Below are positions 17,507 to 24,927 of a stretch of 64,000 nucleotides of DNA, in pieces. The DNA lies in contig NZ_CP119779.1 in NCBI RefSeq assembly GCF_029338195.1, positions 558,001-622,000 of the forward strand, read 5' to 3'. The notes beneath the pieces are model-generated. The model made no database searches and was not told the origin of the DNA. It saw only the letters and a program-made list of their open reading frames with translations. This DNA is from Haloarcula litorea (GTDB lineage: Archaea; Halobacteriota; Halobacteria; Halobacteriales; Haloarculaceae). The translations under genes were made by a program, and so were the position numbers. Within the stretch, counting starts at the first letter, position 1, and every line of letters starts with the position of its first letter.

Positions 17507-18148
17507 GTGCCACCGACGGTCCGAGCGTGTCCCGAGCACGGCTTCTTCGCGGGCGAAGACTGCCCCGGCTGCGGCAGCGTCGGCCGCGCGGTCCTGACCG
17601 GGGATCGACGCCGCCGGCTCTCGAAGTTCGTCTCCGGCGCGCTCCGGCACTTCCCCGAGGACGCCGGACTCGAACTGGACGAGGCCGGCTGGACCGACTT
17701 CGACGCGCTGGTCGCGGCCGTCGAGTCGAAGTACGACTGGGCCGACCGGGAGGCGCTGGCCGCCGTCGTCGCGACGGACCCGAAGGGCCGGTTCGAGCGC
17801 ACCGGCGGCGACGACGACCGGGTCCGGGCGGCCTACGGTCACTCCGTCGACGTGACGCTCGACGACGGCGACGGCCCCGTGCCGGACACGCTGTACCACG
17901 GGACCCCGGCCCGGAACCTCGACGCCATCCAGGAGGAGGGACTGCGCCCGATGGGTCGCCAGCAGGTCCACCTCTCGGGGAGCGTCGCCGACGCCCGCGA
18001 CGTGGGCCGCCGGCACGCCGACGACCCGGTCGTGCTGGCGGTCGACGCGGCGGCGCTGGAGGCGGACGGCCACGCGGTCACTCGCCGCGGCGAGTCGACC
18101 TACACCACCGACCGCGTCCCGCCGGCGTACCTCTCGCGACGCGACTGA
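17507..18148 (+). CDS. kptA: RNA 2'-phosphotransferase (Tpt1/KptA) with N-terminal zinc ribbon
   Basis: Transfers the 2'-phosphate left by some RNA ligations to NAD, forming ADP-ribose cyclic phosphate. The 213-residue protein has LSKFVSGALRHFPEDAGLELDEAGW, then TLYHGTPARNLDAIQEEGL (NAD/RNA-binding His), QQVHLSGSVADARDVGRRH and the C-terminal YTTDRVPPAYL. The first 25 residues (CPEHGFFAGEDCPGCGS) add a zinc-binding knuckle seen in archaeal members. Translation begins at a GTG; there is no in-frame ATG before the zinc ribbon. Confidence 0.92.
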   Translation: MPPTVRACPEHGFFAGEDCPGCGSVGRAVLTGDRRRRLSKFVSGALRHFPEDAGLELDEAGWTDFDALVAAVESKYDWADREALAAVVATDPKGRFERTGGDDDRVRAAYGHSVDVTLDDGDGPVPDTLYHGTPARNLDAIQEEGLRPMGRQQVHLSGSVADARDVGRRHADDPVVLAVDAAALEADGHAVTRRGESTYTTDRVPPAYLSRRD

Positions 18149-18193
18149 CGCGGTCACGGGACGACGGCGGCGGCCACAGACCCGGTCGCGGGA

Positions 18194-19759
18194 TCAGTCC
18201 TCGACCAGCGACTCGCCGGTCATCGCCGCGGGCTTGTCGACGGCAAGCAGCGCCAGCATCGTCGGGGCCAGGTCCGCGAGCGTCCCGCCGTCCCGGGCGC
18301 GCTTGCCGCCGGCGGTGCCGTCGGGGCCGAGGTAGACGAACGGGACCGGATTCGTCGTGTGGGCGGTGTGGGGGTCCTCGACGGTCCCCATGTCGTCGGC
18401 GTTGCCGTGGTCGGCGGTGACCAGGACGTGCCCGCCCGCGGCGGTGATCGCCTCGACCAGCCGGCCCAGTTGCTCGTCGACGGCCTCGACGGCGGCCACC
18501 GCGGCGTCGAAGTCGCCCGTGTGGCCCACCATGTCCGGGTTCGCGTAGTTGAGCACCAGCGCGTCGGGGTCCTCGGACTCGATGACCTCGATGGCCGTGT
18601 CCGTCACCTCGGGCGCGCTCATCTCGGGCTGTTGGTCGTAGGTGGGGACGTCCGGGCTCTCGATGATGTGGCGCAGCTCGCCGTCGAACTCCACCTCGCG
18701 GCCGCCGTTGAGGAAGTAGGTGACGTGGGCGTACTTCTCGGTCTCGGCCAGCCGGAGCTGTGTCAGGCCGGCCTCGGAGAGCACCTCGCCCAGCACGTCC
18801 GCGGGCTGGTTCGGCGGGAAGGCGACGGGCACGTCGAAGGTCTCGTCGTACTGGGTCATCGTCACCAGTCGAACGTCGGGCGGCGAGGTGTCGGCCCCCC
18901 AGTCCTCTGGACGGATGTCACCGAGCATCCGGGTGAGCTGTCGGGCGCGGTCCGACCGGAAGTTGAAGAAGACCGCCGCGTCGCCGTCGGCCATCCCGTC
19001 GTAGTCGCCGACGACCGTGGGCTCGACGAACTCGTCGGTGGTGTCCCGGGCGTAGGAGTCGGTGGCGGCCGCGACGGCCGTCTCGGCGTGGTGGTCGCCC
19101 TCGGCGTCGACGACCGCGTCGTAGGCCCGTCGGGTCCGGTCCCAGTTCTGGTCCCGATCCATCGCGTAGTAGCGGCCCGTCACCGTCGCGACGTGGCTGG
19201 TCCCGTGGGCCTCGGCGTGGGCCGCCAGGTCCGCGAGGTACCCCTCGCCGCCGGTCGGCGAGGTGTCCCGGCCGTCGGTGAAGGCGTGGGTGACCGCCTC
19301 GGTGCCGCGCTCGCCGGCGAGCTCGATCAGCGCGTGGAGGTGGTCCTGGTAGGAGTGGACGCCCCCGTCCGAGACCAGCCCCAGGAAGTGGACGCGGCCG
19401 CCGTGTTCCTCGGCGTACTCGAAGGCCGACAGGATCGTCTCGTTCTCGAAGAACGGCGGGTCGCCCGTCTCGTCGTCCCCCTCGTCGAGCTCCCCCCGCG
19501 AGCGGGCGATGCTGTCGCTGACCCGGGCGGAGTCCTGCTTGACGACGCGGCCGGCCCCGATGTTGAGGTGGCCGACCTCGGAGTTGCCCATCTGTCCCTC
19601 CGGGAGCCCGACCCGGCGACCGTGGGTGGTCAGCGTCGAGTGCGCGCCGGCGTCCCAGAAGCGGTCGAAGTTCGGCGTGTCGGCGGCGGCCACGGCGTCT
19701 CGGACGTTCTCGTCCGGGTTCAGCCCCCAGCCGTCGAGGATGACGAGCCCGACTTGCAT
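18194..19759 (-). CDS. gpmI: 2,3-bisphosphoglycerate-independent phosphoglycerate mutase
   Basis: Interconverts 3- and 2-phosphoglycerate in glycolysis/gluconeogenesis through a phosphoserine intermediate with two Mn ions. The 521-residue protein shows VILDGWGLNPDENVRDAVAAA at the start and EGQMGNSEVGHLNIGAGR, which contains the catalytic Ser. SDGGVHSYQDHLHALIELA, FTDGRDTSP, NFRSDRARQLTRML, NYANPDMVGHTG and VTADHGNADDM supply the other metal ligands. The length matches bacterial-type GpmI and not the shorter archaeal ApgM. It appears to be a single-gene unit. Confidence 0.97.
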   Translation of the reverse strand: MQVGLVILDGWGLNPDENVRDAVAAADTPNFDRFWDAGAHSTLTTHGRRVGLPEGQMGNSEVGHLNIGAGRVVKQDSARVSDSIARSRGELDEGDDETGDPPFFENETILSAFEYAEEHGGRVHFLGLVSDGGVHSYQDHLHALIELAGERGTEAVTHAFTDGRDTSPTGGEGYLADLAAHAEAHGTSHVATVTGRYYAMDRDQNWDRTRRAYDAVVDAEGDHHAETAVAAATDSYARDTTDEFVEPTVVGDYDGMADGDAAVFFNFRSDRARQLTRMLGDIRPEDWGADTSPPDVRLVTMTQYDETFDVPVAFPPNQPADVLGEVLSEAGLTQLRLAETEKYAHVTYFLNGGREVEFDGELRHIIESPDVPTYDQQPEMSAPEVTDTAIEVIESEDPDALVLNYANPDMVGHTGDFDAAVAAVEAVDEQLGRLVEAITAAGGHVLVTADHGNADDMGTVEDPHTAHTTNPVPFVYLGPDGTAGGKRARDGGTLADLAPTMLALLAVDKPAAMTGESLVED

Positions 19760-19966
19760 ACCTGTGGGGTCGCCCGACCCGCGTAATAGCCCTTCGGTCG
19801 CTGGCAACCCGTGACCGTCGGTGTCGGCACCGAGCGCTCCGGGTGCGGGGAGACCGACCGGGACGAGAGCACCCCCGACCGCCCGTCTCTGACGAGTCCG
19901 GCGCTGGAGTCGCGTCGACACGGACGGAGAGCGGAACCGACCGCTGGCCGCGAACCACGACGTTAA

Positions 19967-19986
19967 GAGGGTGGGCCGTCACCCTC
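19967..19986. promoter_or_regulatory. Palindrome directly before the start of the 19992 gene
   Basis: GAGGGTG and CACCCTC form a perfect 7-bp inverted repeat with a 6-nt spacer, ending 5 nt before the ATG. A TTAAG element sits just upstream. Given leaderless spacing it is more likely a protein-binding site than an mRNA hairpin. Confidence 0.35.
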
Positions 19987-19991
19987 CGGGC

Positions 19992-20384
19992 ATGACGCGC
20001 AACATCCTCTCGGACGACCTCGCCGACAGCATCGTCACCACGGCGCGGACGGCGACGGGGGACTCGCTGCGGTCGGTCACCTACTTCACGCGGGCGAACT
20101 TCGAGCAACTATACCTGCGGGAGGACCTCGAACGGGACGCGGACCTCAACGACTTCGTGGGCCACGAGTGGCAGGGCTACAAACAGACCAAGAACGCCTA
20201 CCAGAACTCCGAGCTCGGGGAGTACAAGTTCACCGTCCGGGCGTTCGAGAACGGCTACCTCCTGCGGGCGACCACGGAGCGACAGGGCGTGCTCATCACC
20301 ACCGACGGGCTCTCGATGAACTCCTACGAGGAGATCGCCGAGGCCATCGAGCGGCTCCTGCGCGAGGAGTCGGGCAAGGAGTAG
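19992..20384 (+). CDS. Conserved haloarchaeal protein, unknown function
   Basis: 130 residues, acidic and soluble. Helical blocks (DDLADSIVTTARTATGDSLR, EEIAEAIERLLREES) flank a central set of beta strands (SELGEYKFTVRAFENGYLLR, GVLITTDGLSM), giving a roadblock- or profilin-like alpha/beta impression. I recognise it as a family widespread in haloarchaea (DUF7522-like from memory, not verified). No catalytic residues stand out. Its stop is 2 nt from the convergent antiporter stop. Confidence 0.72.
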   Translation: MTRNILSDDLADSIVTTARTATGDSLRSVTYFTRANFEQLYLREDLERDADLNDFVGHEWQGYKQTKNAYQNSELGEYKFTVRAFENGYLLRATTERQGVLITTDGLSMNSYEEIAEAIERLLREESGKE

Positions 20385-20386
20385 CG

Positions 20387-21304
20387 CTACACCAGACTCA
20401 GCGCCCAGTTGACCGCGTTCAGCAGCACGAGCAACGCGCCCTCCAGCCGCGAGAGCGTCGTCTCCGTGTAGAACAGCACCGTCACCAGCACCGTCACGCC
20501 GAGCAGCCACGCGGTCCCCTCGACGCCGACCGGCGCGACAGCGAGGGGGCTGACGATGGCCGCGAGTCCGAGCACGCCCAGGAGATTGAAGACGCAACTG
20601 CCGACGACGTTGCCCGCCGAGAGCCCGGTCCGGCCACGCCGGGCGGCCGCCATCGAGGTGGCGAACTCCGGGAGCGACGTGCCGGCGGCGACGACGGTGA
20701 TCCCGATGGCCCACTCGGAGATCCCGGCGGCGAGGGCGATGTCGACGGCCGCGACGACGAGCAGGTGGCCGCCGCCGACGACGAGCGCGAGCCCGACCGC
20801 CAGTCGGACAACGTCCAGCGGGCCGGCGGCCTCCGGGGCGGCGGCGACGCCGTCGTCGTCCGCGCTCCGCGCGAGGACGGCGAGGTAGGCGACGAGACAG
20901 CCGAACAGGACCGCCCCCTCGACCGCGGCGAGGCGGCCGTCGGCGACGAACGCGAGCAGGAGCGCCGTCGACCCGACCATCAGCAGCGCGTCCCGGCGGA
21001 CGAACGCCAGCGACGAGGGCAGTGCCTTGACGACCGCGACCCCGCCGAGGATGAACCCGAGGTTCAGGACGTTCGAGCCGACGGCGTTCGCCACCGAGAT
21101 GTCGCTGCGGCCCGCGAGCGCCGCGTCGATGGTGACGGCGAACTCCGGCGCGGAGGTGCCGAAGGCGACGACGGTGAGGCCGACGACGACGCCGGGAACC
21201 CCCAGCCGGCGGGCGAGCCGGCTCGCGCCGGTGACGAACTGCCCGGCCCCGAACCAGAGGGCGACGACGGCGACGGCGACGAACAGAACGTCGAAGAGGA
21301 CCAC
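20387..21304 (-). CDS. Sodium/calcium exchanger-family antiporter (CaCA, YrbG-like)
   Basis: 305 residues with about ten membrane helices arranged as two inverted halves. Each half carries an alpha-repeat with the ion-binding Glu: VVGLTVVAFGTSAPEFAVTI in the first and AIGITVVAAGTSLPEFATSM in the second. A short acidic cytoplasmic loop (RSADDDGVAAAPEAAG) separates them. By family it exchanges Na+ or H+ for Ca2+ across the cell membrane. Orthologues in archaea are of the same length. Its upstream region now borders an IS6 insertion. Confidence 0.92.
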   Translation of the reverse strand: MVLFDVLFVAVAVVALWFGAGQFVTGASRLARRLGVPGVVVGLTVVAFGTSAPEFAVTIDAALAGRSDISVANAVGSNVLNLGFILGGVAVVKALPSSLAFVRRDALLMVGSTALLLAFVADGRLAAVEGAVLFGCLVAYLAVLARSADDDGVAAAPEAAGPLDVVRLAVGLALVVGGGHLLVVAAVDIALAAGISEWAIGITVVAAGTSLPEFATSMAAARRGRTGLSAGNVVGSCVFNLLGVLGLAAIVSPLAVAPVGVEGTAWLLGVTVLVTVLFYTETTLSRLEGALLVLLNAVNWALSLV

Positions 21305-21382
21305 GTCAGTACCACCTCGAAGTGGCGAGACTGGATCGGACGTCCGGTGACACGGGTCCCGCTACCGACACCAGCGGCCTAA

Positions 21383-21390
21383 CTGTTGTG
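21383..21390. repeat. Target-site duplication, left copy (CTGTTGTG)
   Basis: CTGTTGTG here is repeated exactly at 22088-22095 on the other side of the insertion sequence. An 8-bp direct duplication is what IS6-family transposition produces, and identical copies argue for a recent insertion. Confidence 0.85.
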
Positions 21391-22087
21391 GGCCGTGTTT
21401 AGTTAAGCGTGAAAAGTGAGGCGGGAGAATTTCTTGCTGGTCTATGGCAGAAATCGCCCGCCTCAGTGGTAGTAGAGGGTGGATTGATTTGGATTTTGTG
21501 GAGCGCGAGCGGACACCCGAGCCAGCGATGGCGCTGGGTATTCAATCCCACTTTGCGGGGTTGTCACTGTCGAATACCGTTGAATTACTCGATTGTTTGG
21601 GTGTCCAACGCAGTCGCAAAGCAATCCACGATTGGGTGCAGAAAGCCGATTTACAGCCCGAATCGGGGAAATCGCCGACTCAGATCGCGCTCGACGAAAC
21701 AGTGATTCGCATCAACGACCAGCAGTTCTGGCTGTACGCTGCTGCCGATCCACAGTCGAACGACCTGCTTCACGTCTGCCTCTTTACCACAACTACGACC
21801 GCTCTGACGGAAATTTTCCTGCGCGAACTCCGGCAAAAGCACGATGTCGAATCCGCCGTATTTCTCGTTGACGGCGCGAAACACCTCCAAACTGCACTGC
21901 AACGAGCTGGCCTCCGATTTCAGATACGTCACCACGGAAATCGGAACGCCGTCGAACGGATTTTTCGAGAGTTGAAGCGCCGAACCTCGTCGTTCTCGAA
22001 CTGCTTCAGCCACGTCGAACCAGAAACAGCCGAAACGTGGTTGCAGAGCTTCGCTCGATGGCTTAATGCTACTAACTAAACACTACC
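21391..22087 (+). mobile_element. Complete IS6-family insertion sequence (697 bp)
   Basis: The element is bounded by exact 8-bp target duplications and has imperfect terminal inverted repeats: GGCCGTGTTTAGTTA on the left and GGTAGTGTTTAGTTA (read on the other strand) on the right, 13 of 15 identical. It carries one intact transposase gene. Its GC content is far below that of the flanking chromosome. It has landed between the antiporter gene and nurA, 47 bp before the nurA start, without breaking either gene. Confidence 0.92.
21444..22079 (+). CDS. IS6-family transposase
   Basis: A 211-residue DDE transposase typical of short haloarchaeal IS6 elements. HTH-like SNTVELLDCLGVQRSRKAIHD is followed by the catalytic triad: Asp in QIALDETVIRIN, Asp in AVFLVDGAKHLQ and Glu in NRNAVERIFRELKRR. 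QIRHHGNRN precedes the Glu as expected. No frameshift is visible and both ends of the element are present, so it may be active. Confidence 0.92.
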   Translation: MAEIARLSGSRGWIDLDFVERERTPEPAMALGIQSHFAGLSLSNTVELLDCLGVQRSRKAIHDWVQKADLQPESGKSPTQIALDETVIRINDQQFWLYAAADPQSNDLLHVCLFTTTTTALTEIFLRELRQKHDVESAVFLVDGAKHLQTALQRAGLRFQIRHHGNRNAVERIFRELKRRTSSFSNCFSHVEPETAETWLQSFARWLNATN

Positions 22088-22095
22088 CTGTTGTG
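22088..22095. repeat. Target-site duplication, right copy (CTGTTGTG)
   Basis: Exact repeat of the 8 bp flanking the left end of the IS6 element. Removing the element and one copy restores a continuous intergenic region between the antiporter gene and nurA. Confidence 0.85.
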
Positions 22096-22134
22096 CCCCA
22101 CCAGAGTTATGCCGGCCCCAGCGGACCCACGCGT

Positions 22135-23385
22135 ATGACGCTGGACCCGGTACACGTCGACGGCATCGCGCAGCTGGCCGGGCAGGTGCGCGAGACCGTC
22201 GAGACGAGCGACCAGGACGCGGCCGCCGAGCGGGCCTGGACGGAGTTCCTCGACCCGCTGTACGACGAGGGCGACGAGGTGCTGACGCCGCTTGGCGAGC
22301 GGTGCCGCCGGAAGGTCGCCGTCGAGGACATCGCGCTGGCGGACCCACCCTTTCCGACCCAGCACGGGCTGGACTCGGGGACGATCAACCCCACGACGTT
22401 CAAGAACGGGCTGGTCATCGACGTGGCCCAGGCCGCGATGAGCGCGACGCCCTCCGACGTCGACCTCCACCGCGGCCGGACGATCATCATGGCCGTCCAC
22501 TCAAACGACGCGACGGTCACGGTCGGCGGCGACTGGCAGGGCGGGGACCGGGGGTACGCCAAGCGGCGGGTACTGGACGTCCCGCAGGTCGACCGCTACG
22601 AGCAGCGGGTCGTCCACGCGCTGGCGCTGTACCTCGCCGAGAGCCAGCACGCCCTGACCAACGCCGAGGTGGTCGAGGACCTGTTCGTACTCGACGGCCC
22701 GATCTACCCGACCGGCCTCCTGCGGTGGGCCGACCGCGAGACGGAACTCGCGGAGGTGCTCGCGGAGGACGACCGCCCCAAGACCGTCGTCGGCAACTAC
22801 GTCGAACTGGTCGAGCGGTTCGTCGAGCGGGACGTCCCGCTGGTGGGGTTCGTCAAGAACTCCTCGGCGAAGGCGATCACGCGGACCGTCCGCAAGAAGG
22901 CCAACGCCCCCTGGACGAACGACGACGCCTTCTTCCGGCGGGTGCTGGAGCGCCGGGACGACGACGGCGAGCTGCTGACCGGCTCGCTCACCTGTACCAA
23001 CTGGTTCCGCTCGAAGACCGGGACCGACCGCGTGATGGCCGCCGACGGGGACGCGATGGGCATCGAGCGGAGCCTCGACCCGGAGGCCTACGAAGTGACG
23101 TTCTTCGCGGTCTACGACCCCCGGACGGACCTCGTGTTCCGCGTCGAGGCCCCCTACGCGTTCACCCGCGACGAGGAGCGCCGCGAGAGGCTGACCCGGC
23201 AGATCCTCCACGACGTGGCCGCCGAGCGCGGCCCGCCGCTTTCGGTGGCGAAGGCCGACGAGCTCGCGAGCATCGACCGGCAGGGCAGCGAGGAGCTCAC
23301 CCGCCGCATCGAGCGGGAGTTCGAGACCGACCGACAGAAGAGCTACGACGACACGCGCTGGGGGGCCGTCGACGAGGCGTTCTGA
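22135..23385 (+). CDS. nurA: NurA-family 5'-3' nuclease
   Basis: NurA works with the HerA translocase and Mre11-Rad50 to resect DNA double-strand ends. The 416-residue protein has the NurA pattern. LDSGTINPTTFKNGLVIDVAQAA carries the first metal-binding Asp, LFVLDGPIYPTGLLRW the second, and VPLVGFVKNSSAKAIT is a conserved Lys-rich block. DDAFFRRVLE and RVEAPYAFTRDEE lead to the C-terminal end. HerA is 1.5 kb downstream on the same strand, beyond two minus-strand genes. An IS6 element lies just upstream of the promoter region. Confidence 0.92.
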   Translation: MTLDPVHVDGIAQLAGQVRETVETSDQDAAAERAWTEFLDPLYDEGDEVLTPLGERCRRKVAVEDIALADPPFPTQHGLDSGTINPTTFKNGLVIDVAQAAMSATPSDVDLHRGRTIIMAVHSNDATVTVGGDWQGGDRGYAKRRVLDVPQVDRYEQRVVHALALYLAESQHALTNAEVVEDLFVLDGPIYPTGLLRWADRETELAEVLAEDDRPKTVVGNYVELVERFVERDVPLVGFVKNSSAKAITRTVRKKANAPWTNDDAFFRRVLERRDDDGELLTGSLTCTNWFRSKTGTDRVMAADGDAMGIERSLDPEAYEVTFFAVYDPRTDLVFRVEAPYAFTRDEERRERLTRQILHDVAAERGPPLSVAKADELASIDRQGSEELTRRIEREFETDRQKSYDDTRWGAVDEAF

Positions 23386-23604
23386 GCGGCGAGGGGCGAC
23401 GACCGAACGAAGTGAGGGAAGTCGGCCCTCGAAGCGACGCGGCGACCAGCGGGAGCCGCGGAGCGGGAGCGAGGCCGCGCCAGCGGGAGCCGCGGAGCGG
23501 GAGCGAGGCCGCGCCAGCGGCCTCGGGATGTCGAGCGGACGTGCCCGCGAGACAGCGACCCGCGACGCGAAACGGTGACCGCCGGGAGCGGTGAACCCCG
23601 TCGC
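23386..23604. other. Noncoding gap with GC-rich tandem repeat
   Basis: No gene is visible in this gap between convergent genes. It contains the ACGAAGTGAGG-type and GAGCGGGAGCGAG-type filler common between haloarchaeal genes and the tandem repeat listed separately. Confidence 0.6.
23447..23520. repeat. 34-bp tandem repeat, about 2.2 copies
   Basis: Two identical 34-bp units beginning CAGCGGGAGCCGCGG follow one another (23447-23480 and 23481-23514), with six bases of a third. The unit itself is built from GCGGGAGC-like sub-repeats. It is probably replication-slippage filler between convergent genes. Confidence 0.8.
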
Positions 23605-23940
23605 TCAGGCGTCCGCGGCCTGGATCACCGACACCTCGACCTCGGCCTCGGGGACCCCGAGACGGGCGAACTGCGTCCGGACGTGGTCTTTCGCGGCCTC
23701 GACGGCCGTCTCGCGGTCGCGGAACCCCCGCGGGAGCGGCGACTCGAAGCCGACCCTGACCTCCCGGTCGCCGAGTCGCTGGACCTGGCCGCCGCTCTCG
23801 ACCTCGTAGAACGCGTCACAGATCCAGACGTACGGCGACCCCTCGTCCGGTGCCCCGCTGAACGACGGCGGTTCCTCACCCGGTTCGTACAGCGTTCCGG
23901 TCAGTCCGGCACCCCCGGCCGTCCCGCGAACGTACAGCAT
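23605..23940 (-). CDS. Conserved small haloarchaeal protein between nurA and herA
   Basis: 111 residues, acidic, without membrane segments. LYVRGTAGGAGLTGTLYEPG and SPYVWICDAFYEVESGG suggest a small beta domain, and the C-terminal half (RETAVEAAKDHVRTQFARLG, EAEVEVSVI) is helix then strand. I do not know its function. It lies head-to-tail behind the EEP gene on the minus strand, inside the nurA-herA interval. The gap upstream holds a 10-bp inverted repeat near the expected TATA position. Confidence 0.68.
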   Translation of the reverse strand: MLYVRGTAGGAGLTGTLYEPGEEPPSFSGAPDEGSPYVWICDAFYEVESGGQVQRLGDREVRVGFESPLPRGFRDRETAVEAAKDHVRTQFARLGVPEAEVEVSVIQAADA

Positions 23941-23961
23941 ACCCGGAGTGAGGCGGCCGGC

Positions 23962-23994
23962 GGACAAAAGCCTCCCCACGAAACGCTTTTGTCC
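23962..23994. promoter_or_regulatory. Inverted repeat in the promoter of the 23605-23940 gene
   Basis: GGACAAAAGC and GCTTTTGTCC are perfect 10-bp inverted arms with a 13-nt spacer. The arm nearer the gene sits about 22-31 nt from its start codon, where the TATA box is expected. It may be an operator overlapping the promoter, or a terminator structure for the upstream EEP gene. Confidence 0.45.
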
Positions 23995-24049
23995 CGTGCG
24001 TGTGGTGCGGTGCCACACGGCACACCTCGCACGGATCGTGCTGGAGCCG

Positions 24050-24841
24050 TCAGGGGCGGCAGTCCACGACGACCGGGAGGTGATCGGAGGCGAAGTGGTC
24101 GTCGTCGCGGTCCGTGACCGCCGCCCGGCTCCTCACCTGGACGTCGTCGCTGACGAACACGTGGTCGATGCCCATTCCGGGAATCAGGTCGTGGAAGTCG
24201 GTCCGCGTCGTCGACGGGCCGTGACGGAAGTCGGCGACCGAGCGGGCGTCCCGGAGCTCGCGGCCGTCCGGGAGCGCGTGGCCGGCCGCGCGCTCGTGGG
24301 CCGGGTCGCCGGCGACGCAGTTGAAGTCGCCCCCGACCAGCACCGGGTCCCCGCGAGCCAGTTCGTCCATCCGCGAGAGCGCGAGGGCGATCCCGCGCCG
24401 GCGCGCCCGCTCGCCCTCGTGGTCGAGGTGCGTGTTCAGGTAGAGGATCGCCTCGTCGCCGGCCCGCTCCCGGAGGCGCGCCCACGTCGCGACCCGGGGG
24501 TGTTTGGCGTCCCAACCGACGCTGCCGGGCCGGTCGGGCGTCTCCGAGAGCCAGAAGGTCTCCGTCCCGCGGCAGTCGAACCGCCCCTCGCGGTAGCCGA
24601 CGGCGGTGAACTCCCCGCCGGCCTCGACGGTGTCACGCGGGTCCCCGACCCACTCGTAGTCGGGCAACAGCACCTCCAGTTCGCGGATCTGGTGGGCCTG
24701 TGCCTCCTGGAGCCCGATCAGGTCGGGGTCGTGGTAGCGGATCGTGTCGGCCACCAGCCGACGGCGGTGCACCCAACTGTCCAGCCCGTCCCCGGCCGAG
24801 TCGAACCGAACGTTGAACGACATCACCCGCAAGGGGTCCAT
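24050..24841 (-). CDS. Endonuclease/exonuclease/phosphatase (EEP) family hydrolase
   Basis: 263 residues with the full EEP active-site set: RVMSFNVRF (Asn), DLIGLQEAQ (Glu), LYLNTHLDHEG (His), VLVGGDFNCVAGDP (Asp/Asn) and HFASDHLPVVVD (Asp-His pair). The fold serves nucleases, sphingomyelinases and sugar- or lipid-phosphatases, so the substrate is not fixed. GMGIDHVFVSDDV is typical of the ExoIII/Mg-dependent group. Its place between nurA and herA makes a DNA-end role tempting, but that is context only. It is divergent from herA with an 86-nt shared promoter region. Confidence 0.88.
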   Translation of the reverse strand: MDPLRVMSFNVRFDSAGDGLDSWVHRRRLVADTIRYHDPDLIGLQEAQAHQIRELEVLLPDYEWVGDPRDTVEAGGEFTAVGYREGRFDCRGTETFWLSETPDRPGSVGWDAKHPRVATWARLRERAGDEAILYLNTHLDHEGERARRRGIALALSRMDELARGDPVLVGGDFNCVAGDPAHERAAGHALPDGRELRDARSVADFRHGPSTTRTDFHDLIPGMGIDHVFVSDDVQVRSRAAVTDRDDDHFASDHLPVVVDCRP

Positions 24842-24927
24842 ACCGACCCTGAACCGGCCACCGTCGTAAGGCTTCAGGTTCGCCGCGGGGGGAAAAGGTG
24901 TTAGTCCCCGGCTACCCTGTTCCGGGT

